From contig NZ_JADPKK010000022.1 in the NCBI RefSeq assembly GCF_023073915.1, forward strand, positions 744,001 to 808,000: a stretch of DNA of 64,000 nt. Direction: 5' to 3'. Of this stretch, positions 1 to 8,305 are shown in pieces. The notes under the pieces were generated by a model that did not search any database, had not been told where the DNA came from, and worked only from the letters and a program-made list of their open reading frames with translations. The stretch's first letter is position 1. Every line of letters begins with the position of its first letter. Made by a program: the position numbers and the translations under genes. Source of the stretch: Bradyrhizobium sp. 149 (GTDB lineage Bacteria; Pseudomonadota; Alphaproteobacteria; Rhizobiales; Xanthobacteraceae).

Positions 1-297
1 AGGCGAAGCCCAGCCCCTCGAGATGGCCGAAGCCGGAGTCGCCCTTGAACAGCGTGTCGGCGTTCGACTTGCCGACCGCCGGCAGCCCCTTGATTGTGGC
101 CGGTCCACCAGCCCGCGCAGCACACATGTCAATTCCTTCAGGGCCGCATCGTGCTGCCGGAAGGTCTCGTCGTTCTCCTTGGCTTTTGAAAATTTTGCGA
201 TGTAGCGATCGCGCAAATCGCGATAATAATGCTCGGGGCCGGCCGCATGGGCGGGTGTGGCGAAAACGAGCAGGCAGAGCAAGGCAAGCGATCTCAT
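1..297 (-). CDS. Exported hypothetical protein, apparent frameshift, cut by window edge
   Basis: Reading leftwards from an ATG at 297, the first residues are a classic signal peptide (MRSLALLCLLVFATPAHAA) followed by a charged helical stretch. Around position 106 the meaning moves to another frame: the first frame turns into Arg/Ser/Thr-rich text typical of an out-of-frame read, while the neighbouring frame gives a sensible continuation (GPATIKGLPAVGKSNADTL). One missing G in the run near 104-108 would join them. This is either a real frameshift (pseudogene) or a sequence error. The 3' part lies outside the window. I do not recognise the family and infer only that the product is exported. Confidence 0.5.
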   Translation of the reverse strand, partial: MRSLALLCLLVFATPAHAAGPEHYYRDLRDRYIAKFSKAKENDETFRQHDAALKELTCVLRGLVDRPQSRGCRRSASRTPTRCSRATPASAISRGWASP

Positions 298-356
298 GCG
301 ATTTCCGGCAAGTCTGGGACAATCTCCAGGCTTTGTGCCGGTGCCGCCGGGAAGGT

Positions 357-1133
357 TCACCGGGCCTTCGGGCCACCTTTCCTGCCGCGCTTCGCAGGCG
401 CTTTCCGCTTTTTGACAGCCTTCTTGGTGGCCTTTTTGGCAGCTTTTTTGACTCCGTTGGCTTTCTTGGCTGCCCTTGCCTTTTTTTCCCGCCCTATCCG
501 TTCCGGCCTTGCCTGACGTGAGGCTCGGACTGCCATGTCAGTCAGCGCCGCTGTCTCCGCGACGATCTGGTGCTCGGCGTCGGCCCCGGGCACGGCCATC
601 ACAGTCTGGACCTCCTCGGCGGTATAGGCCGGGTCCCAATGTGAATTCTCCGGAACATGGCAGTGCCCGTAATGGCCCCCAAGCGTTCGCCAGTTCGGTT
701 CGTTGCGGTTGTGATGGCCCGGGTCGCGGCCGCGATCGGGCGGATTGGGAAGGCCGTTCGGCCAGATCGCCGGGACATTGTGTGTGCTTTCGATCCATCG
801 GCACAGCCGGCCGACATTGGTCAGACTGGCGTGACTCTTGGGTCTGCCGGCAAAGCCAACCAGCTCGAACTGGATCGCGGAGTACTTGTTTGTCTGAACC
901 GTTCCTGACGGGTGAGCCAATGCTCGTGCCGCGACATCGGTGTCGAGATGCTGGTAGATGAACTGATCGTCGATGGTGAAGTGCGGAATGTCGTGGCCTT
1001 GCTGATAGGTCGCGAACGCACCGGCCGCTGTCGATCCTTCGGTGGTGTGATGGATAATCCTGAAAGGTCGGGCGGTGTATTGACCCGCGCTCCAGGGCAA
1101 GGGCATCCATCGTGCGAAAGGACATCTGGCCAT
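357..1133 (-). CDS. N-acetylmuramoyl-L-alanine amidase-like protein with Lys/Ala-rich tail
   Basis: 258 residues from an ATG. The core resembles the amidase_2/PGRP fold: IIHHTTEGS near residues 26-34 supplies the first zinc-type histidine, QFELVGF in the middle supplies an acidic position, and GGHYGHCHVPENSHWDP holds the second histidine cluster next to the usual DP end. Zinc-dependent cleavage of the amide between muramic acid and the peptide stem is the family activity; that this protein has it is inferred. No signal peptide is visible, so the site of action is unclear. The last 45 or so residues are Lys/Ala/Arg-rich, like histone H1 tails. It follows the 379-residue gene by 42 bp on the same strand, probably in one operon. 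Confidence 0.75.
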   Translation of the reverse strand: MARCPFARWMPLPWSAGQYTARPFRIIHHTTEGSTAAGAFATYQQGHDIPHFTIDDQFIYQHLDTDVAARALAHPSGTVQTNKYSAIQFELVGFAGRPKSHASLTNVGRLCRWIESTHNVPAIWPNGLPNPPDRGRDPGHHNRNEPNWRTLGGHYGHCHVPENSHWDPAYTAEEVQTVMAVPGADAEHQIVAETAALTDMAVRASRQARPERIGREKKARAAKKANGVKKAAKKATKKAVKKRKAPAKRGRKGGPKAR

Positions 1134-1175
1134 TTTCCAACTCCGGGTTCGCTTGCTGCAATGGCAGTACGCCGA

Positions 1176-2315
1176 TCAGGTGCGAGTCTTGCTCTTCTTG
1201 ATCCCTTTCTTGTCTTCCTTCTTGCCACGCTTCCTGGCGCGCTTTTGAACGGCCTTCCGGCTGCGCTTTTTCGGCGCCGCTTTGGTCTTGCGCGACTTGG
1301 CTGCCGAGTTCTTTTTCGCGGACTTCTTCTTCGCTGATGTCTTCTGCACCGACGTTTTGGCTGACGGCCGCTTGGCTGCGGCCGCGGCCTTCTTGCGCGG
1401 CTTGGCCTTCTTCGATGCGTTCGCGCGTCCACCTGTCCGCGGCTTGGTCCGCCGCGCACGCGTGGCGATTCCTTCTGCTGACGGCGCGGCCATGCCCATC
1501 GCTACGGCAACAACAGCAGGCTCGGGCTGTTCGGCGCGGACCTTGGCAAGGGCCGTCTGGAGCGCCGCATCCCAGGCCGCTAGGTCGAAATGCTGGGGGT
1601 CGTCGTGGTCGCCAATGCCCAGATCCAGAACGCAGTGGAAGACCGGCACCATCCACGCGCCGCGCCTGACGCCGGCGATGACATATTGAAGCGCGAGCCT
1701 TGCATATTGGACGGGCGTGAAGCCAGGATCGGGTGACTCAAAGTCATGGTTGCCGGGACCCATACGCGGCTGCACCAGTTCGTGATGCAGGAACAGTCCC
1801 CTGAAGCGGGTACTCGGTTTTTCGAACTGGGTCGCGCGCCAAGGCGTTCCGTAGGTCCGGTCCGTCAGCGTCTCGCCGAGAGGCGTGATGTAGATGTGGG
1901 TCTTGCCGTCTGGCAGACCCGAAAGCTTGTTGCCGGACCAGGCGGCCGTGTTGATGAAATGCGGGTCAAAGTCTTGTCCGGCCTCCAGTTTGAAGCTTGT
2001 GTCGTGAATGACGAAATAGCGCGCAAGCGGTGCGCTCGGGTCGTCGGAGTTGGCGTGGCAAATGCGATCCGTCACCGAGCCGCCAACCTTGCTCTCGGCG
2101 ATGCCCTGCTTCTGGAGGGACGATCTCACCTGCGCCTTGGTCACCCCTAGAGCGGGGGGATTGGCGAGGAGGCTAGACAGGACCGGCGGCAAATTGGCCC
2201 TGGCTTCGTCGACATTGCCGGCGCGCTTGACGGTGCGAAGCAGGCAGCGGGCCTGTTCGATCGGCGATCCCGCGAACGTCAACTGAGCTGAGTCGAAGTG
2301 ACAAGGTGTGGTCAT
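1176..2315 (-). CDS. Amidase-like hypothetical protein with long Lys/Ala-rich tail
   Basis: 379 residues from an ATG. Roughly the first 250 residues form a globular domain with histidine motifs that recall amidase_2 enzymes: YFVIHDTSF around residue 100, a GLFLHHELVQPR segment, and GIGDHDDPQHFDLAAW near residue 250. I cannot name the family securely. From about residue 290 the protein is a low-complexity Lys/Ala/Arg/Ser tail, longer than that of the downstream neighbour but of the same composition. The two genes are adjacent and co-directional, so they may form a pair of cell-wall enzymes or domain variants of one. The tail could bind nucleic acid or anionic wall polymers; that is speculation. 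Confidence 0.65.
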   Translation of the reverse strand: MTTPCHFDSAQLTFAGSPIEQARCLLRTVKRAGNVDEARANLPPVLSSLLANPPALGVTKAQVRSSLQKQGIAESKVGGSVTDRICHANSDDPSAPLARYFVIHDTSFKLEAGQDFDPHFINTAAWSGNKLSGLPDGKTHIYITPLGETLTDRTYGTPWRATQFEKPSTRFRGLFLHHELVQPRMGPGNHDFESPDPGFTPVQYARLALQYVIAGVRRGAWMVPVFHCVLDLGIGDHDDPQHFDLAAWDAALQTALAKVRAEQPEPAVVAVAMGMAAPSAEGIATRARRTKPRTGGRANASKKAKPRKKAAAAAKRPSAKTSVQKTSAKKKSAKKNSAAKSRKTKAAPKKRSRKAVQKRARKRGKKEDKKGIKKSKTRT

Positions 2316-2444
2316 GGGACGCCCCCGGCAGAATGATCACCTGCGCCGCTCGGCAGCGCTCACCCGTGCAACCTTAGGAAATGTCGCGTGACGCCACAAC
2401 TTTTATTTGAACACGTTGGCGGCGGAGACGAGCGGCCGGCAGCC

Positions 2445-3734
2445 CTACTCCGCCGGCCTGAGCTGCCGGCCGAGGCGCATTGCCGCCGTCTCGCGGACGC
2501 GGAGACGCGCGCGGCGCTTACGCCACCAGATCACGATTCCGGTGACCGAGAGTGCCGCCACCACCAGCCCCATGATCGAGATCAGGATGCGGCCGAACAG
2601 CCCGACGATGCGGCCCGAATGCAGCGGGAATTGCGCCTGCACGAAGACGTCGGCGGCCGTGCCGACCCAGGGCAGCCGTTCGCCGATCGGACGGCCGTCC
2701 TCGCTGTCGTAATAGAGCTGCGCCGGGCCGACGCCGCCGGCGCCGTGATCGTCGCCCGGATGGAAGAAGGCGGCGGCATAGACGCCATGGGCCGGGCCGT
2801 AATTGACCGAGCCGACCGGGATGGTCCACCCTCGTGCCTTGCCGTCGGCCGCCGCGCGCGCGGCGATGTCGGCGAAGCTGACCTTGGGCTCGATGGGATC
2901 GTCGAGATCGCGATACGGCCGCTGCTCATAAGGCGTCGGCGTGTAGTTCGACACCATCTTCATCAGCGGCGAGAACACCTCGAAATAGAGGTTCAGCGAG
3001 AACGCCGTGAAGGCGATGATGAACAGCACGCCCCAGGTCCACAGGCTGAAGGCGCGGTGGATGTCGAAATTGATCCGGTAGGCACTGCCCGAGGTCTTGA
3101 TGGTCCAGGCCGGCGCCCAGCGCGCCCAGAAGCCGCGTTCGAGCTGGCGCGTGACTTGGGGTGCCCGTGCCGCCCTGGCGCGCCGCCGCGAGGGCAGCGT
3201 CAGATAGAAGCCGACGAAGCAATCGATGGTCCAGATGATGGCGATCACGCCAAGCACGCGCATGCCCCAGCGGTCGCTGCCCCAGAACTCCGGAATGTGC
3301 ATCGTGTAGTGCAGCTTGTAGAGAAACGAGACGAAGTTTTCCCGCGTCACAGGCCAGACAGCGCCCCAGTAGCGGCGACCAAGCTCCGCGCCGGTGTTGG
3401 GGTCGAGGAAGATCTGATTATAGTCGAGCGTGTAACGCTTTCCGGTCGCGGGATCGATCCGCGGCATGACGAAGAACCAGAGCGAGTGACCCTCCTCCGG
3501 CGTCATGAAGAGGTAGACCACGCGCGCGCGGGGATCGCGCTGCTCGATCATCTTCGCGAGATCGATCGAGGGAATGGCCGGTCCCTTGCTGGTGACGTCG
3601 AACAGATGGCTGTTCAAGACGTCGTCGATCTCGTGATCCCACGAGATGATCGCGCCGGTGATGCCGGAGAAAAACAGGAAGCCGGCCGTGAGCAGTCCCG
3701 CCCAGCGATGCAATCTGCCGAATATCGCTCTCAT
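2445..3734 (-). CDS. PepSY-associated transmembrane protein (iron uptake)
   Basis: 429 residues. MRAIFGRLHRWAGLLTAGFLFFSG at the N-terminus is the typical first membrane helix of the PepSY-TM/PiuB family. Further helices lie near residues 165-185, 235-260 and 385-405, with two large periplasmic loops between them. Conserved membrane-adjacent histidines are visible (LHRWAGL, KLHYTMHI, DIHRAFSLW, FPLHSGRIVG). Members sit beside siderophore receptors and are thought to help reduce or release siderophore iron at the inner membrane. This one starts 16 bp after the receptor gene on the same strand, so co-transcription is likely. The exact reaction cannot be read from the sequence. Confidence 0.9.
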   Translation of the reverse strand: MRAIFGRLHRWAGLLTAGFLFFSGITGAIISWDHEIDDVLNSHLFDVTSKGPAIPSIDLAKMIEQRDPRARVVYLFMTPEEGHSLWFFVMPRIDPATGKRYTLDYNQIFLDPNTGAELGRRYWGAVWPVTRENFVSFLYKLHYTMHIPEFWGSDRWGMRVLGVIAIIWTIDCFVGFYLTLPSRRRARAARAPQVTRQLERGFWARWAPAWTIKTSGSAYRINFDIHRAFSLWTWGVLFIIAFTAFSLNLYFEVFSPLMKMVSNYTPTPYEQRPYRDLDDPIEPKVSFADIAARAAADGKARGWTIPVGSVNYGPAHGVYAAAFFHPGDDHGAGGVGPAQLYYDSEDGRPIGERLPWVGTAADVFVQAQFPLHSGRIVGLFGRILISIMGLVVAALSVTGIVIWWRKRRARLRVRETAAMRLGRQLRPAE

Positions 3735-3750
3735 CGTGCGATTGCCCTGC

Positions 3751-6045
3751 TCACCAGCGGTACGTCAGCTTGCCGATCGCCTTGCGCCCCTCGGCATACA
3801 TGCAGCCGGACAGGCCGTAGCAGGCCGCGACATAGCGTGTGTCGGCGAAGTTGGTGACGTTCAGCGACAGACGCCAATTGTCCCTGGTATAGGCAACGAG
3901 CGCATCCAGCACGGTTGCCGATCCCACCTTGAACGTGTTGGCATCATCGCCCCAGGTCGCGCCGACATAGCGAATGCCGCCGCCGAATTGAAGGCCGGCG
4001 GCCGGCCCGGTCTGGAGCGTGTAATCGCTCCACAGCGAAGCACGGTTGAGCGGCACCGTGACCGGCGCCTTGTCGACATTCACCGGATCCTGGGTGACCA
4101 TGGCATCGACATAGGCGTAGGCGGCACGCAGGTTCCAGCCGTCGGCCAGCGACATCGTGCCTTCGAGTTCGATGCCGCGCGATTTCACCTGCCCGGTCTG
4201 CTCGGCAAAGGTGCTTGCAGGCACGTAGACGACGACGTTGTCGCGTGTCAGGTCGAAGGCCGCGAAGGTAAACAGCGCGTTCCATCCGAGCGGCTGGTAT
4301 TTGACGCCCACTTCGTACTGCACGCCGGTCTCGGGATTGAGCATCTGTCCCGACGCGCTGGTTGCGAGCACCGGCAGGAACGATTCCGAGTAGCTGAAAT
4401 AGGGAGCGATGCCGCTGTCGAAATTGTACATCACGGCGGCGCGGCCGGTGAAGGCCGAGGCATCCTTCGAGGACGAGGTGTTGGTGATACCGCTGTCGAG
4501 CTGCGTCGTCACGAAATCCTGACGGCCGCCGAGCTGGAATGACAGCCGGCCGAGCTTGATCTGGTCCTGCGCGTAGAGGCCGACCTGCGACTGCTTGACG
4601 CCGGTGTTGTCGTACATGCCGCCGAGGGTCCAGTCGTTGCTGTAGACCGGGTTGAAGACGTTGATCTCCGGCGATGATGTCGAGACGGCAAAGGCGGTGT
4701 CGCGAAATGTGGTGTTGCGATAGTCGAGCCCGACCAGCGTGGTATGGCTGAGGATGCCGGTTACGAACTTGCCCTGGAGCTGGTTGTCCACCGCGAAGGA
4801 GTTGATGTACGAGTTGCTGTAGCTGCCAAAACGCCCCAGCTGCCCCGCCGCCTGGTCGGTATATCCAGTGCCGTAGAAGGTCTTTTCCTCGTTGTGCTGA
4901 TAGGCGTAACGCAGATTCTGCCGGAACGTGATGTTGTCGGTGAAATTGTGCGAGAGCTGGTAGCCGGCCGTCGCGATCTCTGTGTTGAACGCGTTGAAGC
5001 CCGGTACGCCCGCGAAGAACGAGACCGGGATGGTGCGGCCGTTGTTCGGCCATACCGTGCCCGAAGCCGGCAGGAACTGGAGCCCCCATCCCGCCCGGTC
5101 CCTCTGGTAGTTGGCGAGGATCGTGATGGTGGTGTCGTCGTTCGGCTTGAACGTGACGGCGGGCGCGATGAAGACACGGTTGTCCTTGGTGAAATCGACC
5201 TGGGTCTCGCCGTCGCGGACGACGCCAGTCAGGCGCCACAATACGGCGCCGTCCTTGTTGGCGGCACCGCCCATGTCGAACTGGCCCTGATAGCGGTTGA
5301 AGCTGCCGCCGGAGATCGAGACCTCGCCGAACTGCTGCGCCGTGGGCAGCTTGGTCACATAGTTGAGGATGCCGCCAGTGCCGCTGCCGCCATACATCGC
5401 CGAGGACGGGCCCTTGAGAACCTCGAGGCGCTCGGCGCCGTAGGGATCGAGGCCGTTGAAGTGCACGTAATTGCTGGAGGGAATCCGCAAGCCATCGACA
5501 TAGAGGCCTGACATGGTCGTGTCGAAGCCGCGGATCTGGAGGGCGCCGAAGCGGGTGTCCGAACCGCCATTGACGTCGCCGCTGACACCGGCGGTGTAGC
5601 GCAGCGCCTCGCCGATCGAGACCGCGCCCTGGTTTCTGACCTGGTCGGTCGTGACGACGGATACCGACTGCGGGGTTTCGATCAGCGGCGTATCCGTCTT
5701 GGTCGCGGTGCCGCTGCGCGTCGCAACGAAACCGCGCACGGGACCATTGGCGCGTTCACCCGTGGCGCCGTTCGATGATGCCGATTGGGTTGGCGCGGCT
5801 TGCTGCGCCGGAGAGCGACGATTGGCGCGCGCGGTACGTGTTGGCCCTGACTGTCGCGACGAAGCGACCGCCGCAGGACGGACGCGCTGAGCCGGGGCTT
5901 CGACGGTGACGGCGGGAATCTGCGTCTGCGCCTCCACGGCACCGAGGGGAACGACGAGAGCGAATGCGCCGGCCGCGCCGCGGAAAAGCACCAGTATCTG
6001 TCGACGACGCGCGTCGGAGCGCGAAAGAAATTGGAAGTCGGTCAC
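3751..6045 (-). CDS. TonB-dependent siderophore receptor
   Basis: 764 residues; the likely start is a GTG at 6045. A signal peptide ends near VEAQ (residue 40), followed by a TonB-box-like IPAVTVEAP, then an unusually long Ala/Ser/Gln-rich spacer of about 60 residues before the plug domain (DTPLIETPQSVSVVT, then EALRYTAGVSG). The rest alternates in the manner of a 22-strand barrel and ends in the aromatic residues YRW, as outer membrane proteins do. The family imports ferric siderophores through the outer membrane using TonB-ExbBD energy. Ligand unknown; the plug sequence fits the FhuA/FoxA/FhuE-type group. Its partner is the PepSY gene downstream. Iron regulation is expected but I found no convincing Irr, Fur or RirA box upstream. 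Confidence 0.93.
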   Translation of the reverse strand: MTDFQFLSRSDARRRQILVLFRGAAGAFALVVPLGAVEAQTQIPAVTVEAPAQRVRPAAVASSRQSGPTRTARANRRSPAQQAAPTQSASSNGATGERANGPVRGFVATRSGTATKTDTPLIETPQSVSVVTTDQVRNQGAVSIGEALRYTAGVSGDVNGGSDTRFGALQIRGFDTTMSGLYVDGLRIPSSNYVHFNGLDPYGAERLEVLKGPSSAMYGGSGTGGILNYVTKLPTAQQFGEVSISGGSFNRYQGQFDMGGAANKDGAVLWRLTGVVRDGETQVDFTKDNRVFIAPAVTFKPNDDTTITILANYQRDRAGWGLQFLPASGTVWPNNGRTIPVSFFAGVPGFNAFNTEIATAGYQLSHNFTDNITFRQNLRYAYQHNEEKTFYGTGYTDQAAGQLGRFGSYSNSYINSFAVDNQLQGKFVTGILSHTTLVGLDYRNTTFRDTAFAVSTSSPEINVFNPVYSNDWTLGGMYDNTGVKQSQVGLYAQDQIKLGRLSFQLGGRQDFVTTQLDSGITNTSSSKDASAFTGRAAVMYNFDSGIAPYFSYSESFLPVLATSASGQMLNPETGVQYEVGVKYQPLGWNALFTFAAFDLTRDNVVVYVPASTFAEQTGQVKSRGIELEGTMSLADGWNLRAAYAYVDAMVTQDPVNVDKAPVTVPLNRASLWSDYTLQTGPAAGLQFGGGIRYVGATWGDDANTFKVGSATVLDALVAYTRDNWRLSLNVTNFADTRYVAACYGLSGCMYAEGRKAIGKLTYRW

Positions 6046-6217
6046 GTCGTCGAGGCCCCACGCACTGCCGGCTTCGCCGGTATGGTTTTTGATGCCTCGC
6101 CCTAACGCAGGCGTTTTCAGAGTGCGATAGGAACAGCGTTAGAATTTCTCCAGACACGTGCGCAACGCATGCGACGAATGCGCTCAGTCGTGTCTCTGAG
6201 ATTGGACTGTTTCCAAA

Positions 6218-6239
6218 CGGACAAGAATCTTCTTGTCCG
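6218..6239 (-). terminator. Hairpin downstream of metNI
   Basis: A 9-bp perfect stem (CGGACAAGA/TCTTGTCCG) with a 4-nt loop begins 17 bp after the metI stop. On the minus strand a short T-containing stretch follows it. It separates metNI from the TonB receptor gene. The dyad is seen directly; terminator function is inferred. Confidence 0.6.
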
Positions 6240-6256
6240 AAATGTCTCGAATGGCG

Positions 6257-6922
6257 TCAGCGATGCCGCAGCCGGCGATTGACCCTGCGCGCGAGATAAT
6301 CGCCGGCGCTCTGGACCAGCTGCACCAGCGCGATCAAAACCACGACCACGGCGAGCATCATCTCCGGCATGAAGCGCTGATAGCCGTAGCGGATGCCGAG
6401 ATCGCCCAGGCCTCCGCCTCCGACGGCGCCGACCATGGCGGAATAGCCGAGCAGGCTGACCACTGCGAGCGTCAGCGCCAGCAGGAGCCCCGGCAGTGCT
6501 TCGGGGATCAGCACCTTGAGCACAATCTGGATCGGCGAGGCCCCGAACGAGGAAGCCGTCTCGATCAGGCCGCCATCGACCTCGCGGATCGCGGCCTCGA
6601 CCAGGCGCGCGATGAACGGTGCCGATGCGATCGTCAACGGCACGATCGCGGCCGTCGAGCCGATCGAGGTGCCGGCAACGAAGCGCGTGAACGGGATGAT
6701 GGCGACGACCAGGATGATGAAGGGCGTGGACCGCGTCGCATTGACGACGATGCCGAGGACGCGATTGACAACGGGCGCCGCGAACAGCTCGCCTTTCCGG
6801 CTGGTGGCGAGAAAGACGCCGAGCGGCAGACCGAAGGCGGTGCCGATCAACGCCGCGAGGCCGACCATGTACAGGCTCTCGCCGGTGGCCTGGATGATCA
6901 GGTTGATGAGTTCAGGCGACAT
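6257..6922 (-). CDS. metI: Methionine ABC transporter permease
   Basis: 221 residues starting at MSPELINLI. An upstream start at 7015 is possible, but this ATG overlaps the end of metN by 11 bp in the usual translationally coupled way. Five to six membrane helices are visible. The EAA-type loop that contacts the ATPase (EAAIREVDGGLIETASSFGAS) lies near residue 130, as in MetI. It forms the inner-membrane channel of the MetNIQ importer for D/L-methionine. No metQ binding-protein gene is adjacent, so that subunit must be elsewhere. Confidence 0.93.
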   Translation of the reverse strand: MSPELINLIIQATGESLYMVGLAALIGTAFGLPLGVFLATSRKGELFAAPVVNRVLGIVVNATRSTPFIILVVAIIPFTRFVAGTSIGSTAAIVPLTIASAPFIARLVEAAIREVDGGLIETASSFGASPIQIVLKVLIPEALPGLLLALTLAVVSLLGYSAMVGAVGGGGLGDLGIRYGYQRFMPEMMLAVVVVLIALVQLVQSAGDYLARRVNRRLRHR

Positions 6923-8075
6923 AGCCGAGGCGCTCCGCGGGAAGTTGATATTGTGAGAGCCAGGCCAGCGTCCGCGTTGTTGCGTCCTCGCCGGAAACGC
7001 CGAGAGGGATACCAAGCGTCAGCGAGCCCACATGCTGGCCGCCGATCTCGTCGATGCGGGCCGACAGCAGCGAGACGTCGAGGCCGAGCTCGCGCGCCAG
7101 CCGTGCCACCAGCGTGTCGCCAGCCCCTGCCCCGCGCACATGGACGCGGATCACGGCCTGTCCGCCCGCAGGCGGCTCTGAAACGATCCGGCTCGCCAGC
7201 GACACCGGCAGGGTGTCGCCGATGACCTCTGCGAGGAAGGATTGCGTGATCGGATGTTTGGGATGGGTGAAGATATCCGCGACATGGCCGCTCTCGACGA
7301 CGTGGCCGGCGTCGAGCACCACGACGTCCCTGGCGAGCTGGCGCACCACCGACATCTCGTGAGTGATCAGCACGATGGTCACGCCGAGCTCGCAGTTGAT
7401 GTTCGCGAGCAGATCGAGGATCGCCCGCGTGGTCTGCGGATCGAGCGCCGAGGTCGCCTCGTCCGACAGCAGCACGCTCGGCCGCGTCGCGAGCGCACGG
7501 GCAATGCCGACGCGCTGCTTCTGGCCGCCGGAGAGTTCTGACGGGTAGCGGTCGTGCTTGTCGGCGATGCCCACCAGCTCAAGCAGCTCGGCCACGCGCG
7601 CGCGGATGTCCGCCTTGGCCCAGCCGGCGATCTCGAGCGGCAGCGCGATGTTGGCGGCTGCCGTGCGTGAGGACAGCAAGTTGAAGTGCTGGAAGATCAT
7701 GCCGATCGAGCGCTGCGCCAGCCGCAAGTCGCGGCCCGTGAGCGCCGAGATATCTCTGTTATCAACGACGACGCGGCCCGTGGTCGGCCTCTCCAGCCCG
7801 TTGATGAGCCGGACCAGGCTCGATTTGCCGGCACCGGAGCGACCGATGACGCCGGTGATCGAACCGCGCGGGATCGCGAAGTCGATGTTTTGCAGGGCAT
7901 TGACGCCGGGCTTTCCGCGATAGGCTGGATAGGTTTTCGAGATGCCTTCGAAACGGACCATCGCGTCAGGCGCAGTCGCGGCAGGTGAAGTCGCGTCAGG
8001 TGAGATAGCGTCAAGCGTTTCGATCGGCTGTCCGATCGCGAGCGACGGGTGGACGTTCATGGAGGCGGCCTTCAT
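6912..8075 (-). CDS. metN: Methionine ABC transporter ATP-binding protein
   Basis: 387 residues from the ATG at 8075, chosen because AGGCGGA lies about 10 nt upstream; ATGs at 8060 and 8213 are alternatives. Walker A (GRSGAGKSS), the signature LSGGQKQR and the D-loop SALDP are intact. The last 90 or so residues form the NIL (ACT-like) regulatory domain, which in MetN binds methionine and inhibits transport. The 30 residues before the first ABC strand are Pro/Ala/Thr-rich and not typical. It couples ATP hydrolysis to methionine import through MetI. Confidence 0.93.
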   Translation of the reverse strand: MKAASMNVHPSLAIGQPIETLDAISPDATSPAATAPDAMVRFEGISKTYPAYRGKPGVNALQNIDFAIPRGSITGVIGRSGAGKSSLVRLINGLERPTTGRVVVDNRDISALTGRDLRLAQRSIGMIFQHFNLLSSRTAAANIALPLEIAGWAKADIRARVAELLELVGIADKHDRYPSELSGGQKQRVGIARALATRPSVLLSDEATSALDPQTTRAILDLLANINCELGVTIVLITHEMSVVRQLARDVVVLDAGHVVESGHVADIFTHPKHPITQSFLAEVIGDTLPVSLASRIVSEPPAGGQAVIRVHVRGAGAGDTLVARLARELGLDVSLLSARIDEIGGQHVGSLTLGIPLGVSGEDATTRTLAWLSQYQLPAERLGYVA

Positions 8076-8104
8076 GCACAATAGTTCCGCCTGCCGTGGG
8101 ACAT

Positions 8105-8130
8105 CCGGTAACCGGGTCGCATCACGCGAC
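8105..8130 (-). promoter_or_regulatory. Two adjacent small hairpins in the metN leader
   Basis: Immediately upstream of metN the minus strand can form GTCGC/GCGAC with a 5-nt loop, directly followed by CCGG-TTA-CCGG. Both lie within 60 nt of the start codon. A structured leader would suit methionine control, but I cannot match it to a named SAM riboswitch class. The dyads are seen; function is a guess. Confidence 0.25.
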
Positions 8131-8305
8131 GGAGGGTGAAACCGCGATGAGGGCTCGGGTCGGGCGCGCTGCATCGCAGCACACACCATCGCCCTTCCAG
8201 GTCTGTCTTGCAATGTCAGATATTTGCGTGGGTTTGGACGAAGTTTTCCAAATCCCGCCCCGGTGAAGAAAATTCATCTGCCGCCGGATCGGCCTCGCGC
8301 CCTGC

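Noticed and set aside
2388..3857. Open frame antisense to the PepSY gene
   Set aside because: Shadow frame; composition is typical of the reverse reading of a high-GC gene.
6130..6160. Iron-control-like half site (TTAGAA then TTTCTC) upstream of the TonB receptor
   Set aside because: Only a weak half match to an Irr-type dyad; the second half does not pair.
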